Shown here one piece after another: positions 47,343 to 56,692 of a DNA stretch of 64,000 nucleotides. Position 1 is the first letter of the stretch. Every line of letters starts with the position of its first letter. The notes beneath the pieces are model-generated. The model did no database searches, was not told where the DNA came from, and was given only the letters and a program-made list of their open reading frames with translations. The stretch covers positions 726,231 through 790,230 of the forward strand of contig JADJNW010000003.1 of assembly GCA_016714085.1 (NCBI GenBank). Direction: 5' to 3'. Source of the stretch: Saprospiraceae bacterium (GTDB taxonomy: Bacteria; Bacteroidota; Bacteroidia; Chitinophagales; Saprospiraceae). The position numbers and the translations under genes were made by a program.

Positions 47343-48331
47343 CTAAATCAAAATATTATGTAATTTAAAATGAATAACTCCTTTTTCGTTTGTATTTTTA
47401 AATATTGCTTCACATCGCCATTTACGGCCGGCAAAATCTGTTTTCAGCCAAAGCGACTGGAAGCCATTTTGTTGCTGTTCTTTCACTTTTTCCCAGCCGG
47501 AACTACCCGCAGCATTTACAAACTGTTCGTAAAATTCAGCAAGCGTTTCCTGTCGCGGCACTTTGTATTCAGCCACCCATTCGGTATTAGAGCCTTTGTA
47601 TTGCAAGGTTTGCCGATTCCATAGCGGCGGATTAAAATCCAATGCGCTTGAGAAAGGGAAGTCCGCTAATTGCGTACGCACATAGCCTTCGCCTTGCTGC
47701 CAATGATATTCCATATTATTAGCCACTTCTTGCGCTCGACCTACCCCGTGAACTTTGGACACAATATGCAAAGCGCCATCGATGCCAGCAGATAAGCCTC
47801 CTGCGGTGACAACTTTACCGGCTTCTACAAAGCGTTGATTATAAACAGGTTTCGTAGTTGGGGAAAACATATTCAAATGACTGATCATGCCAGCCGTTGT
47901 GGTCGCTTCTTTATCGTCGAGTAAACCCGCAGAAGTCAACCAAAAAGCACCATTGCAAACGGATAAGATATGGTCGGCTGTTCTGCTACTTTTTTTATCC
48001 AAACCACGGCAGGGTCGCTTTCAGAGACGCTGTGCGGTACGCGGCCACCAGGCAATACAAGAATATCCGGCGTTGGATGATCACTAAAGTCATAGTTTGG
48101 CACGACCTGCATACCCATAGAAGTAGTGATTTGCGTTTTGCTTTGAGCCACAGTAAAAACTCGAAACCCTGCTTGCCCTAATACCTCATAAGGCCCAGTA
48201 TAATCAATGATTTGCACATCATCAAAAATGAGGATAGCCACCTGCTTGCGTTGTTGCGCCTGGATTTGAACGCTCAAAATGAGAATAAGAATCAAGGAGT
48301 ATAAGAATCGGATAGATTTCATAAGTATCAT
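47343..48331 (-). pseudogene. secreted DJ-1/PfpI family protein with extra C-terminal domain, frameshifted
   Basis: Signal peptide (LSVQIQAQ), then a DJ-1/PfpI domain: VAILIFDDVQIIDYTGPYE, ILVLPGG, and the nucleophile elbow ILSVCNGAFWLTSAGLL (Cys intact), GGLSAGIDGALHIV. After about residue 215 a further 115-residue domain (WVAEYKVPRQETLAEF, RKWRCEAIFKN). Frames join if one A is added to the coding-strand A7 run (T7 at 47990-47996): VVWIKKSSRTADHILSVCNG. Repaired length about 329 residues. Such exported DJ-1 proteins occur with GlxA regulators; the reaction is unknown. It ends a minus-strand run that begins with the GlxA/AraC gene at 54797. Confidence 0.82.
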
Positions 48332-48361
48332 AATTTTTGCAGAAGCAAGATGCTTATTGGT

Positions 48362-49651
48362 TTAACCTTCAATATTTGCACCTAATTCTTTTAGTAGCCT
48401 GGTAGCATTTGATTTCACTGCATCAGAAGGGTTCAGAGACAACGCCTTTTTAAAGCATTCAATAGCCTTTTCTTTATTGCCAATCGTTTTGTAACCTTCG
48501 CCCAGACTATCCCAGCCATTGGCATCATCGGGATGCGCTTCTACATTGAAAGTAAAAGCCGCCAATGCTTTGTCAAATTGCTTTTCCGTCAAGAATTGAT
48601 ACCCCAATGCGTTCATAGCGGATGCAACGAATAATTCATGCTCTTTGCCTTTCTTTCTGCTGCGCTCGAATAGCTTTTGTGCTTGCGCAATACGCTCTTC
48701 CTTTAGCACTTTAATTAAAGGCTGTGGCGGCGAAAAGGTAAGCTGCTTTAACTCCGTACCATCTGATTTGATAGTGAAAATCTCGACGAATTCGCCTGCG
48801 AATGCATTGAAAGTCAAGTATTTACCATCGGGAGACCAACTCAAAGTGCTGTGCAATGGACTAATATCACCGACTTGCCGAACGTTTGTACCGTCCAGAC
48901 TCATAACGAAAATTCGATTATCAGCCTGACTTCTTGTACCTTTTCGATTGGAAATAAAAGCAATTGAAGAGCCATCCGGCGAAGGAGCAGGTCGGAAGTT
49001 ATGAAAGGCGTCTTGCGGAAGTTGTTCTTCCTTGAGGTTGTTTATATGCTTCCTAAATAACTGACTAAGACCATTTTTCGTATAAGAATAATATACCCAT
49101 TGATTATCAGGTGACCAGGTCACCGGGAAAACAGCTTCCTGATTTTCAGGAGAATTGGTTAGGTTGATTTGGTCAGAACCATCCGCATTCATCAACCAGA
49201 TATCCCGTTTACCATTGGAGCGATCGATTCGACCAAATGCAATTTTTGCTTCATCGTGCGACCAAACCGCATCCCGATTACTAAAAGGAGCAACTGCTTC
49301 CGTCAGTTTTGTTAGTCCTTCGCCATTACGCTTGATTTGGTAAACATTGTCATAGCCATTTTCACCCCCACTAAATAACACTTTATCTCCGTTTTTTGAA
49401 AAATCGGAAAGTGTGCCCTGTTTGCCAAATAAAGACTTGATATTCCCGTTATCAGGCTTTACTAAATAAATCATGAATTTGGCTTCCTGATGCTCATAAT
49501 CATAACTAAATGAAATTTCTTTACCGGAAGGTGACCAAATTGGGGCAAATTTATGCCCCAATAAAGCTGCTTTTTTTTGCGAGAAGCCAATCTGGCAAAC
49601 CAGCATCAGTATTGCCATTTGCGACCAATATCCTTTGAGAAATGGCTTCAT
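48362..49651 (-). CDS. exported PD40/TolB-like beta-propeller with TPR tail
   Basis: Signal peptide (residues 1-24, CQIGFSQ). Six-bladed PD40 propeller from about 30 to 320: FAPIWSPSGKEISFSY, RDAVWSHDEAKIAFGRI, PVTWSPDNQWVYYSY, FRPAPSPDGSSIAFISNRKG, TLSWSPDGKYLTFNAF. Then two TPR units at the C-terminus (ALAAFTFNVEAHPDDANGW, KAIECFKKALSLNPSDAV). The propeller is of the TolB/DPP6 type and probably binds protein or peptide in the periplasm. One base separates it from the DJ-1/TPR gene before it and 30 nt from the DJ-1 gene after it, so the genes are co-transcribed. Confidence 0.85.
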   Translation of the reverse strand: MKPFLKGYWSQMAILMLVCQIGFSQKKAALLGHKFAPIWSPSGKEISFSYDYEHQEAKFMIYLVKPDNGNIKSLFGKQGTLSDFSKNGDKVLFSGGENGYDNVYQIKRNGEGLTKLTEAVAPFSNRDAVWSHDEAKIAFGRIDRSNGKRDIWLMNADGSDQINLTNSPENQEAVFPVTWSPDNQWVYYSYTKNGLSQLFRKHINNLKEEQLPQDAFHNFRPAPSPDGSSIAFISNRKGTRSQADNRIFVMSLDGTNVRQVGDISPLHSTLSWSPDGKYLTFNAFAGEFVEIFTIKSDGTELKQLTFSPPQPLIKVLKEERIAQAQKLFERSRKKGKEHELFVASAMNALGYQFLTEKQFDKALAAFTFNVEAHPDDANGWDSLGEGYKTIGNKEKAIECFKKALSLNPSDAVKSNATRLLKELGANIEG

Positions 49652-49652
49652 G

Positions 49653-50673
49653 CTATTTATTATTTTCCTTAAATTTTGCTAATAATTCGGTCGCGTGCTT
49701 GTTGTCAGGATTCAATTCCAGGGATTTTTTCAAATTCCATTTTGCTTTATCCATTTTACCCATATTATAATAAGCCTCGCCCAAACTATCATAAACATTA
49801 AATGAATCGGGATATGCTTTTACATTCATTTCCAAAACTTTAATAGCATTATCATAATCCTTGCGATTCACTAAATTATACCCCACCCAATTGATCGCGC
49901 TTTCCTTAAACAGCATCCAATTGGGATAAGCCTTTTTCACCTTATCAAAAATAGCAATGCCCTCGTCAACCTTACCCGCCAAAAGCATATCTACGAATTC
50001 TTCCTGCGTGGGCGGCGCATATTTTCCTTGTATTTTATATAATGCTGCCATTTCTTCATACATCTCTTGCTCATAAGGATATAATTCCAGACAAAATTCC
50101 ATGATATGATTAGCCGTTTTATAATCTTTTTTATCAGCAAATTCCCTTGCTAAATTGCTCAGTTCACCCGCGAAAGGCTTTTTATTTGTTTTTAATAGAT
50201 CATTATATTTTGTTTTTGCAGCTTCCAGCCCATTTTCTCTGGCGTATTTTATAAAATCCGATTCCTTATTAACAAGTCCGGCCTTTGGATCCCATTTATC
50301 ATACATCATGTAATAAGCCACATCTTTATACCCATGTAATAACTTCGGGATTTTGATAAAAATTATTACCGCCGCCACCCGGTATCATAATAATATCAGG
50401 TTTCGGGCAATTTTTATAACTATAATTCGGCACTACTTTCATAAAACCCTGACTAACAAATGGTTCTTCTGTAAAACCTATTATATATGTATTAAATCCC
50501 GCATTGGAAAACACTTCTCCAGGTCCGGCAAAATCGAGTAATTCCGCGCCATTCGGTACAAAAAGTGCAACATTCAGTTTCTTACTCCGATCAATGGGTT
50601 GTGCTGTCATCAATGTAGTTGTCCAAATGCTTATAAGCAAGAGTATAAAAACTTTAAAGATGAATCGTTTCAT
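49653..50673 (-). pseudogene. DJ-1/PfpI N-terminal half joined to TPR protein (truncated fusion, frame break)
   Basis: Starts at 50673 with a signal peptide and a DJ-1/PfpI N-terminal half (VALFVPNGAELLDFAGPGE, IIMIPGGGGNNFYQNPEV), but stops at TAA near 50326 before the nucleophile Cys. After a frame change near 50331-50333 the sequence goes on as YKDVAYYMMYDKWDPKAG and then three TPR units (FADKKDYKTANHIMEF, WVGYNLVNRKDYDNAIKVL, SLGEAYYNMGKMDKAKWNL). The second half of the DJ-1 domain is therefore absent. The tail resembles C-terminal regions attached to serine or alpha/beta hydrolases in Bacteroidota. I read it as an internal deletion that fused two genes; an assembly deletion is also possible. 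The downstream PD40-TPR gene starts 1 nt later. Confidence 0.7.
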
Positions 50674-50780
50674 AAGTCGAGTTTTTTATGGATGAAAAAT
50701 TTCTTCAAAAGAGTAGCTTCTTCCGCAGGAATAATAAAATTGTCCTAAAATGACCTATATTCGTCTGTTGCTGTCTGAAA

Positions 50781-52457
50781 TCACTTCAAATAGGGTTCTA
50801 TTTCAAGCAAGTAAATTCCAAAATTTCCCGGCACATTATTATAATAAAGCCAACTGGCATCAGCATCTATTTTCCAATCCAGCTTTCCTGGCAATACTGA
50901 GGTTTGGAGCAATTGTCTTGAATTATTATTTGCAATATCATGGACATATAAATAATCTTTTCCATTTATTTTTTTGAAAAAAGCAATGGTTTTACCATCT
51001 GGTGACCAGCTTGGAAACACTCCTTGTATCGACTGAATCGGCTGAAATTGTTGAGTTTCAACAAGCCATTGGCCAAGATAATTATTGCCATTTTGAGGAG
51101 ACCAGCACAAAATCGTATCTCCACTTATTGTAATATCAGATGGAAAAATAGCGTGCGGTAAATTACTCAAACGCGTAGCCTGGTTATGTAATAAAGAAGC
51201 TTGCCAAAGTTGAGGCGCTTTCCCTTTTTCTTCTTGTGAACTGATTATCAGGCTTTTACCGTCCTTCGCCCAGATAAAATACTCAACAGACCCAGGATGT
51301 TTGATTTGAAAAGTAGTATCGCCCGTCGTCGAAATTATCCAAATTGATTTGCTAAAGCCTTGCTGATAATCAAGACGCTCGCCTCTCAGCAAAGCAATAT
51401 GCTTGCCATCGGGCGACCATTGCGGCTGGATAACTAATGAAATCGGGTAATCCGTAAGCTTTTTTATTACATTGGTTTGTATGTTTTTTATCCGGAGATT
51501 ATCCGTGCTAATAAAGGCAAGTTCCTCGTTTTGAAGAATATAAAAACGATTATGAGCTGCTTCGTTCGTGATTTGCTCTACTCTATTGGTCTGAATATCA
51601 ACGCGATACAATTGATTATTTGTAGGATTCCGCGCGAGCGCGATTTGCTTGCCATCGGGCGACCAGTCAGCGTAACTATCCGCACCACCAAAGGTTAATT
51701 GCTTCGTGTTTTTTACATTATTTACTTCTGTGAGCCAGGTATTATAACATCCTGACAGCGTATCTTCTGAAATATACAAAACCCAATTTCCATCAGGCGA
51801 AAGAGTTGGATGCCAACCTCTTATACCTTCTAATGTTTTAACATTTTTAGTTTTCCAGTCTATGATACGAATGGTATCCTGTTGCCCTGTATGATACACC
51901 AATTGATGCCCGTTCTTCGTCCAACGCGGCGCAAACTCATCACCATTCGTTGTAATTTTTTGAGGAATTTCCATCTCTTTTTGCCAGGCAAAAACAAAGG
52001 ATTGTCCTTGTTTGATTCCATTAAAAAGGAAAGTCCCATCGTGTAAATTACAATCTATACCGTATGCATAATCAAGAGATTGCAAAGGAATTGTTAGTTT
52101 TTGGGTAAGTTTATTGCGTAAATCCATACTCCAAAAACCCGTTTTTCCATCTTGATTAGAGTTGTAAAAAACAGACGCTCCATCAGACGACCAAGTAGCG
52201 AAAGCATTATAAGTACCACTATCTGTAAGTTGCTCAATATGATTACTCTTTAAATCAATTTTATATAAATGTGTACTTCTATTTTCCGAATATTGAAACA
52301 AAAGGCTTTTGCCATCCGGTGAAAATCGAGGCGCATCCTCGTCTCCTGTTAAAGTTGTAAGCGGCAACAACTCCGGAATTTTTTCACTTTGATAACCAGG
52401 TACGGTCACCAAAATAGTAAATAACAAACTAAAGTACATAAAGCTCTTTTTCAGCAT
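50781..52457 (-). CDS. exported PD40/TolB-like beta-propeller protein, 558 aa
   Basis: Signal peptide, then about ten PD40 repeats through the whole length: APRFSPDGKSLLFQYS, FATWSSDGASVFYNSN, HPTLSPDGNWVLYIS, YADWSPDGKQIALARN, QPQWSPDGKHIALLRG, FPSWSPDGKTIAFFKK. No catalytic domain (no S9 peptidase part), so it is a pure double propeller. Probably periplasmic, perhaps as a binding platform. It lies 14 nt after the MBL-fold gene and 107 nt before the DJ-1/TPR gene. Same type as the propeller at 48362, but without the TPR tail. Confidence 0.83.
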   Translation of the reverse strand: MLKKSFMYFSLLFTILVTVPGYQSEKIPELLPLTTLTGDEDAPRFSPDGKSLLFQYSENRSTHLYKIDLKSNHIEQLTDSGTYNAFATWSSDGASVFYNSNQDGKTGFWSMDLRNKLTQKLTIPLQSLDYAYGIDCNLHDGTFLFNGIKQGQSFVFAWQKEMEIPQKITTNGDEFAPRWTKNGHQLVYHTGQQDTIRIIDWKTKNVKTLEGIRGWHPTLSPDGNWVLYISEDTLSGCYNTWLTEVNNVKNTKQLTFGGADSYADWSPDGKQIALARNPTNNQLYRVDIQTNRVEQITNEAAHNRFYILQNEELAFISTDNLRIKNIQTNVIKKLTDYPISLVIQPQWSPDGKHIALLRGERLDYQQGFSKSIWIISTTGDTTFQIKHPGSVEYFIWAKDGKSLIISSQEEKGKAPQLWQASLLHNQATRLSNLPHAIFPSDITISGDTILCWSPQNGNNYLGQWLVETQQFQPIQSIQGVFPSWSPDGKTIAFFKKINGKDYLYVHDIANNNSRQLLQTSVLPGKLDWKIDADASWLYYNNVPGNFGIYLLEIEPYLK

Positions 52458-52471
52458 ATTATAAGTATATA

Positions 52472-53749
52472 TTAATTATTATGTAAAGCTTTTTCCATTT
52501 CCGCAAAATTTGTTACAGATAAATGCAATCCAAAAAATTGATTGACCTCCAGCTTTTGTTTCTGAACAGCGGTGACTACTTGTTCCAAAACGTGTTTGGT
52601 GTATTTTTCCCAGCCAGGAAAATTGAAAGATTGCCCTAATTCACTGGCATACAGCAATTTTTGATTAGGAAAATATGCTAATAAACGATTCGTGAATGTT
52701 TTGGAAGGAAATAACTCCATGCGTTCATCGCCCGCTCCAATTGTGATTTTTTCTTTTACAATTTGTAAAGGATATGTAATAAAAGATGGAAATAATTTAA
52801 TAATATTTTCTTTACATTCTGAAAGGCAATAAATTTTAATATTCTTTTTGAAATAAGGCGCTAAGCCTGCTATATGAGATGGGATCGGTGAAGTTATGAT
52901 TAAAGCCTTAATAGGTAAGCCGGAGAATTTTTGTTGAATTCTTGATAATATATCCTCAGAATACAGCGGCGATACTGGCGCTTCTAATATTATCAGACCA
53001 TCATGTTGACGAATAACCGTTACATTATTTTGATATGGCAGCAGCCAAATATTATGTGCTATCTCTTTCCATTCAATATTTTCGGGTAGATGTAGATTAA
53101 AATTATTATTACGTTGTTGATAAGCGGTTTTAATATCATCAGGAATTCTAAATAAAGTATCAGAAATCGTAGGATTGATTTGTACTTTTTGCCAAACAAA
53201 AGTATAAGCCCAATCGCCATTTTGCATTACTTCCCATTCCATAGGGTAAAGCGCTCCATTTTCTAATGGTTTCCAGCGTTTAAATATAACCGTTTGCTTT
53301 ACAGGTTCGATATGATACCATTCATAAGCCCTGGCTACGGTCATACTCATTCGTTCCGGTAATTTCGTATCAGGATTATACTCAATTGTAAACTTCTGAT
53401 TTTCAGGAGAAAGAAAAGCATTTTCAGGAGCGAGCAACATATCTGCTTCGAGCATTGGCAGCCCTAAGCGATAGCGGCTGTTGCGCTGGGTCGCGCTTAC
53501 ACCGTCTGCAAAAATATAATCCAGTGTAAAATCATTATCATCTAATTCAGTGTCTTTTATATTTATGCATTGTTTTTGCAAATTTTTATTTACTTGAAGT
53601 AAATGAATCGCCCATGTTCCATCTTGTCGCTTGCGGATTTTACTGCCTTCTAAATAAATAGATTGTACATTATCCCATTTTCCTGTTTGCTGCGCAAAAC
53701 ACTGAATAACAAATAATAATCCAATTAAAAAAAGTAATATTTTTCTCAT
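52472..53749 (-). CDS. metallo-beta-lactamase-fold protein with degenerate metal site
   Basis: Signal peptide (residues 1-19, QCFAQ), an N-terminal domain of about 190 residues (outer-membrane-lipoprotein-like strands, LPERMSMTVARAYEW), then an MBL-like domain: IWLLPYQNNVTVIRQHDGLIILEAP (shorter pieces of this are typical), then ALIITSPIPSHIAGLAPYF where the family has T-H-x-H-x-D-H-x-x-G, and FFGLHLSVTNFAEME at the end with the last metal His. Only the final His of HxHxDH remains. So the fold is kept but zinc hydrolase chemistry is unlikely. Intact MBL relatives next to GlxA genes are familiar in Bacteroidota. Second gene of the minus-strand run, 82 nt after the AraC gene. Confidence 0.72.
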   Translation of the reverse strand: MRKILLFLIGLLFVIQCFAQQTGKWDNVQSIYLEGSKIRKRQDGTWAIHLLQVNKNLQKQCINIKDTELDDNDFTLDYIFADGVSATQRNSRYRLGLPMLEADMLLAPENAFLSPENQKFTIEYNPDTKLPERMSMTVARAYEWYHIEPVKQTVIFKRWKPLENGALYPMEWEVMQNGDWAYTFVWQKVQINPTISDTLFRIPDDIKTAYQQRNNNFNLHLPENIEWKEIAHNIWLLPYQNNVTVIRQHDGLIILEAPVSPLYSEDILSRIQQKFSGLPIKALIITSPIPSHIAGLAPYFKKNIKIYCLSECKENIIKLFPSFITYPLQIVKEKITIGAGDERMELFPSKTFTNRLLAYFPNQKLLYASELGQSFNFPGWEKYTKHVLEQVVTAVQKQKLEVNQFFGLHLSVTNFAEMEKALHNN

Positions 53750-53831
53750 CTTCCCATTTGTTTTACTAAATGAAAAGACATAAAAAAATGATCATTGCCA
53801 CCAAAATGGCTAATAATGACCGTTCCCTGTC

Positions 53832-54797
53832 CTAAAAAGCCTTGCGAAAAGCATTTGGGGAGACGCCATAAGTTGATTTCCAGATGCGGCGAAACTGGCG
53901 GGCATTCTCAAAACCGCAGCGCTGCGCGATTTCTTCGATGCTGAGTTGATCGTTTTGCAAAAGTGATTTGCCGTATTCCAATCGAATTTCGTTTTTATAA
54001 GCCTGAACCGTTTTGCCCGTATGCTCTTTAAATAAGCGCGTCAAATGCCGGGCGCTCCTATTTACTTTTGCGGCAAGCATATCAAGTGTATAATTTTCTT
54101 CAGGATGATTTAATAAAAGTTCTTGAATTTTATTAATATCGGGATGAAAATGCTGATGAATATTACTAAAAACGCCTTCCTGCACACGCTCGCCCTCGCG
54201 CCGATAACTGACCACCATTTCCTGCGCTACCCGCGCCACCACAAACGCCCCAAACCATTTCTCGAGCAAATACAAAGCCAAATCAATCCCTGCGGCCATG
54301 CCCGCTGAGGTGTAAATTCTGCGATCTTCGGTATAAATTTTTGCACCTTGCAAACGCGCTTTTGGATAATGCGTTTGGAAATAATCCAGGCATTTCCAAT
54401 GGCAAGTATATTTTCGATAATCGAGCAAACCCATTTCCGCTAATATCAAAGAGCCGGAACAAATCGTAGCAATCGAAGCGCCCTGCTCATAAGCTTTTCG
54501 CACCCAGGCAGCAGTACTGCGGATGCTTTCATGCAACTGTCTGGTTTGGAACACTTTAAAATCAACACCCGGAATGCAGATCAAGTCACTTGTCTGAATT
54601 TCAATATTTTCCAAAGGTTTTAATTCGCAAAATGCCAAACCTTGCTCGCTGATCACTCTTGAATTTGCTGCTGCAAAAGTAATTTGTAAGGAAACTTTAC
54701 AGAGATTTCGGGCCTCGTAGAACACTTGGATCGGGCCAGCGAGATCCATCAGATGTACTTTTTCAAACAGCAAAACAATGACTTGGCGGTGCAGCAT
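53832..54797 (-). CDS. GlxA family transcriptional regulator (DJ-1/PfpI-like domain + AraC HTH)
   Basis: A 321-residue cytoplasmic regulator. The N-terminal DJ-1/PfpI-like domain (VIVLLFEKVHLMDLAGPIQ, LICIPG, ATICSGSLILAEMGLLD with the Cys elbow, SAGMAAGIDLALYLL; residues 5-195) is followed by an AraC helix-turn-helix pair (YTLDMLAAKVNRSARHLTRLF, SIEEIAQRCGFENARQFRRIW; 225-315). Family members sense small ligands and activate neighbouring genes. First gene of a minus-strand run that goes on to 47343 and contains two more DJ-1-type proteins, so self-cluster regulation is likely. Complete and normal length. Confidence 0.93.
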   Translation of the reverse strand: MLHRQVIVLLFEKVHLMDLAGPIQVFYEARNLCKVSLQITFAAANSRVISEQGLAFCELKPLENIEIQTSDLICIPGVDFKVFQTRQLHESIRSTAAWVRKAYEQGASIATICSGSLILAEMGLLDYRKYTCHWKCLDYFQTHYPKARLQGAKIYTEDRRIYTSAGMAAGIDLALYLLEKWFGAFVVARVAQEMVVSYRREGERVQEGVFSNIHQHFHPDINKIQELLLNHPEENYTLDMLAAKVNRSARHLTRLFKEHTGKTVQAYKNEIRLEYGKSLLQNDQLSIEEIAQRCGFENARQFRRIWKSTYGVSPNAFRKAF

Positions 54798-54914
54798 GAC
54801 ACAATTTTTAAAATTTGGGGGTGATTTCCAAGAAAACTATTTTGCTAAAGCTGTTTTATTTCTCTGATACTTCCCGCACATTATAATTAGCACTTTTCAG
54901 TGTGAGCTTATAAA

Positions 54915-56522
54915 TCAATTCTTCTTCCCATCCAAATCCGGCAGCACAAAATCATCCAGCGGACTAGGCATCGCCATCACGCGTTCGATTTCTTCAACAG
55001 TGCGAGGCGCACGAGCGGAGAGATTTTCCCAGCCATCGGCGGTGATGAGAATATCATCTTCGATGCGCACGGCGATACCCCACCATTTTTTATCACAGGG
55101 ACTACCTTCAGGGATATAAATGCCCGGTTCTACGGTGATCACTGTGCCCGGCTTGAATTTGTCTCGGGTGCCGCGATCGTGCACATCCAAACCAAGATAA
55201 TGCGAAGTACCATGCGGGAAATAAGAATGCTGTTCACCAGATTTGATAAGACCAAGCTCAGCCAGGCGGCGATTCACGACTTCGCGCGCAGCGCGGTCCG
55301 GCGCGCCGAAATCATTGCCTACTTTGCAAGCTTCAAAACCTGCATTCTGTGCTTCGAGGACGATATTATAAATCGCTTTTTGTTCTTCAGAAAACTTGCC
55401 ATTGGCAGGAATGGTGCGGGTGACATCGGCGGTGTAGCCGTGATATTCTGCACCTAAGTCCATGAGTACCAATTCATTACCCACTTTTGGTTTGTTATTT
55501 TCTACATAATGCAGGATGCAACCATTCTGTCCGCCGCCTACGATCGAAGGATAACCTTCATACTCAGAACCGTATTTTTTGAAAACAAATTCGTGGATAC
55601 CCTGAATCTCCGATTCCGACATCCCGGGATGCATCGCTTTCATCACTTCCATTTGCCCAACGCAGCTTACATCCACAGCTTTGCGCAAGAGTTTGAGTTC
55701 TTCAGCCGATTTGATTTCGCGGAGCTGATCCATGTAGCCGTCCAAAAGTTCAACATCAAGATTGTTGTTTGGAATTTTGGCAATGAGCTTCATCGCTTGT
55801 TCGTTATCTTTCACCTCCATGAAATCCTTGATAATAGGATCGTTCAAAGCCATTGGATTGAAGCGGGTCATGCGATAGAGCGATTCCTTTTTTTGTGTAA
55901 AATTCATTTTTTCATCCTTGATGATCTGGTGCATCCGATGAGTCATGCCACTAAAACCCGCTGGGATATTTGCTTTTTGCTTAAACTGTTGTTGCAAATC
56001 GTACAAATCGGCTTCGCCACGCTCATCTCGAATATCATTTTGGAAATCAAAAAACATTACTTTACTGAATTGCTTGAATTCCAAGCCATAATCCTTAAAT
56101 TTTTGATGATCGACAGCAGTTTTAAAGCCAAGTTTAGTTTCTGCACCTTCCGCGCCGAGGCGACGCCCGGTCCACATTTCTGCTTGCGGATTGCGCGATT
56201 GCGTAAAAATGATCTCATTATATTTTTCACCTGTAGCCGATTCTTGCCAATCAGAGAAAATCAGGAGTACCGAATGCGGCTCATTATAGCCTGTGAGGTA
56301 ATAAAAATCGGGGTCCTGATGGTATTGAAAGTCCACATCGTTGGCGCGGTTGCGCACTGGATTTGCAAAAAACACAGCCACAGCATTTTTAGGCATAAGC
56401 TTGCGCAGTGCTTCGCGGCGTTCTTTATGAAAATCGCCAGATAGGTAGTCTTTGGGCGTTTCCTGGGCAGTAGAAAATTGTGATATAATAAAAAGAAAGA
56501 GAAATAATAATGTTGCTCGCAT
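54915..56522 (-). CDS. exported Xaa-Pro aminopeptidase (M24, aminopeptidase P type)
   Basis: A 535-residue enzyme with signal peptide (residues 1-19, QFSTAQ). AMP_N domain (residues about 27-165: RREALRKLMPKNAVAVFFA, DFYYLTGYNEPHSVLL) and the pita-bread M24 catalytic domain (about 250-490): ELVLMDLGAEYHGYTADVTRT (both Asp ligands), HGTSHYLGLDVHD (His), VEPGIYIPEG (Glu), GIAVRIEDDILIT (Glu). The full di-metal site is intact, so it should remove N-terminal residues next to proline. Length is normal. Monocistronic; separated from the helicase by a long hairpin (56630-56681). Confidence 0.94.
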   Translation of the reverse strand: MRATLLFLFLFIISQFSTAQETPKDYLSGDFHKERREALRKLMPKNAVAVFFANPVRNRANDVDFQYHQDPDFYYLTGYNEPHSVLLIFSDWQESATGEKYNEIIFTQSRNPQAEMWTGRRLGAEGAETKLGFKTAVDHQKFKDYGLEFKQFSKVMFFDFQNDIRDERGEADLYDLQQQFKQKANIPAGFSGMTHRMHQIIKDEKMNFTQKKESLYRMTRFNPMALNDPIIKDFMEVKDNEQAMKLIAKIPNNNLDVELLDGYMDQLREIKSAEELKLLRKAVDVSCVGQMEVMKAMHPGMSESEIQGIHEFVFKKYGSEYEGYPSIVGGGQNGCILHYVENNKPKVGNELVLMDLGAEYHGYTADVTRTIPANGKFSEEQKAIYNIVLEAQNAGFEACKVGNDFGAPDRAAREVVNRRLAELGLIKSGEQHSYFPHGTSHYLGLDVHDRGTRDKFKPGTVITVEPGIYIPEGSPCDKKWWGIAVRIEDDILITADGWENLSARAPRTVEEIERVMAMPSPLDDFVLPDLDGKKN

Positions 56523-56629
56523 CGGATGAAATTTTTATGATAATTATAATATTTTTTACAAAGTTATAACGACCATAAAATTAATCCATTTTTTGAATCG
56601 AACAAATCTTGGAGGAAAGAGGTGATGAG

Positions 56630-56681
56630 ATGATGAGGTATGGGGTGATAAAGCTATTTAATCACCCTATGCCCCCATCAT
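56630..56681. repeat. long hairpin between helicase and aminopeptidase genes
   Basis: ATGATGAGGTATGGGGTGAT (56630-56649) pairs with the complement block at 56661-56681 (ATCACCCTATG then CCCCCATCAT) with one bulge and a mismatch. GATGA is repeated inside the arm. 12 nt past the helicase stop; may act as its terminator. Confidence 0.65.
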
Positions 56682-56692
56682 CCTATAATTCA

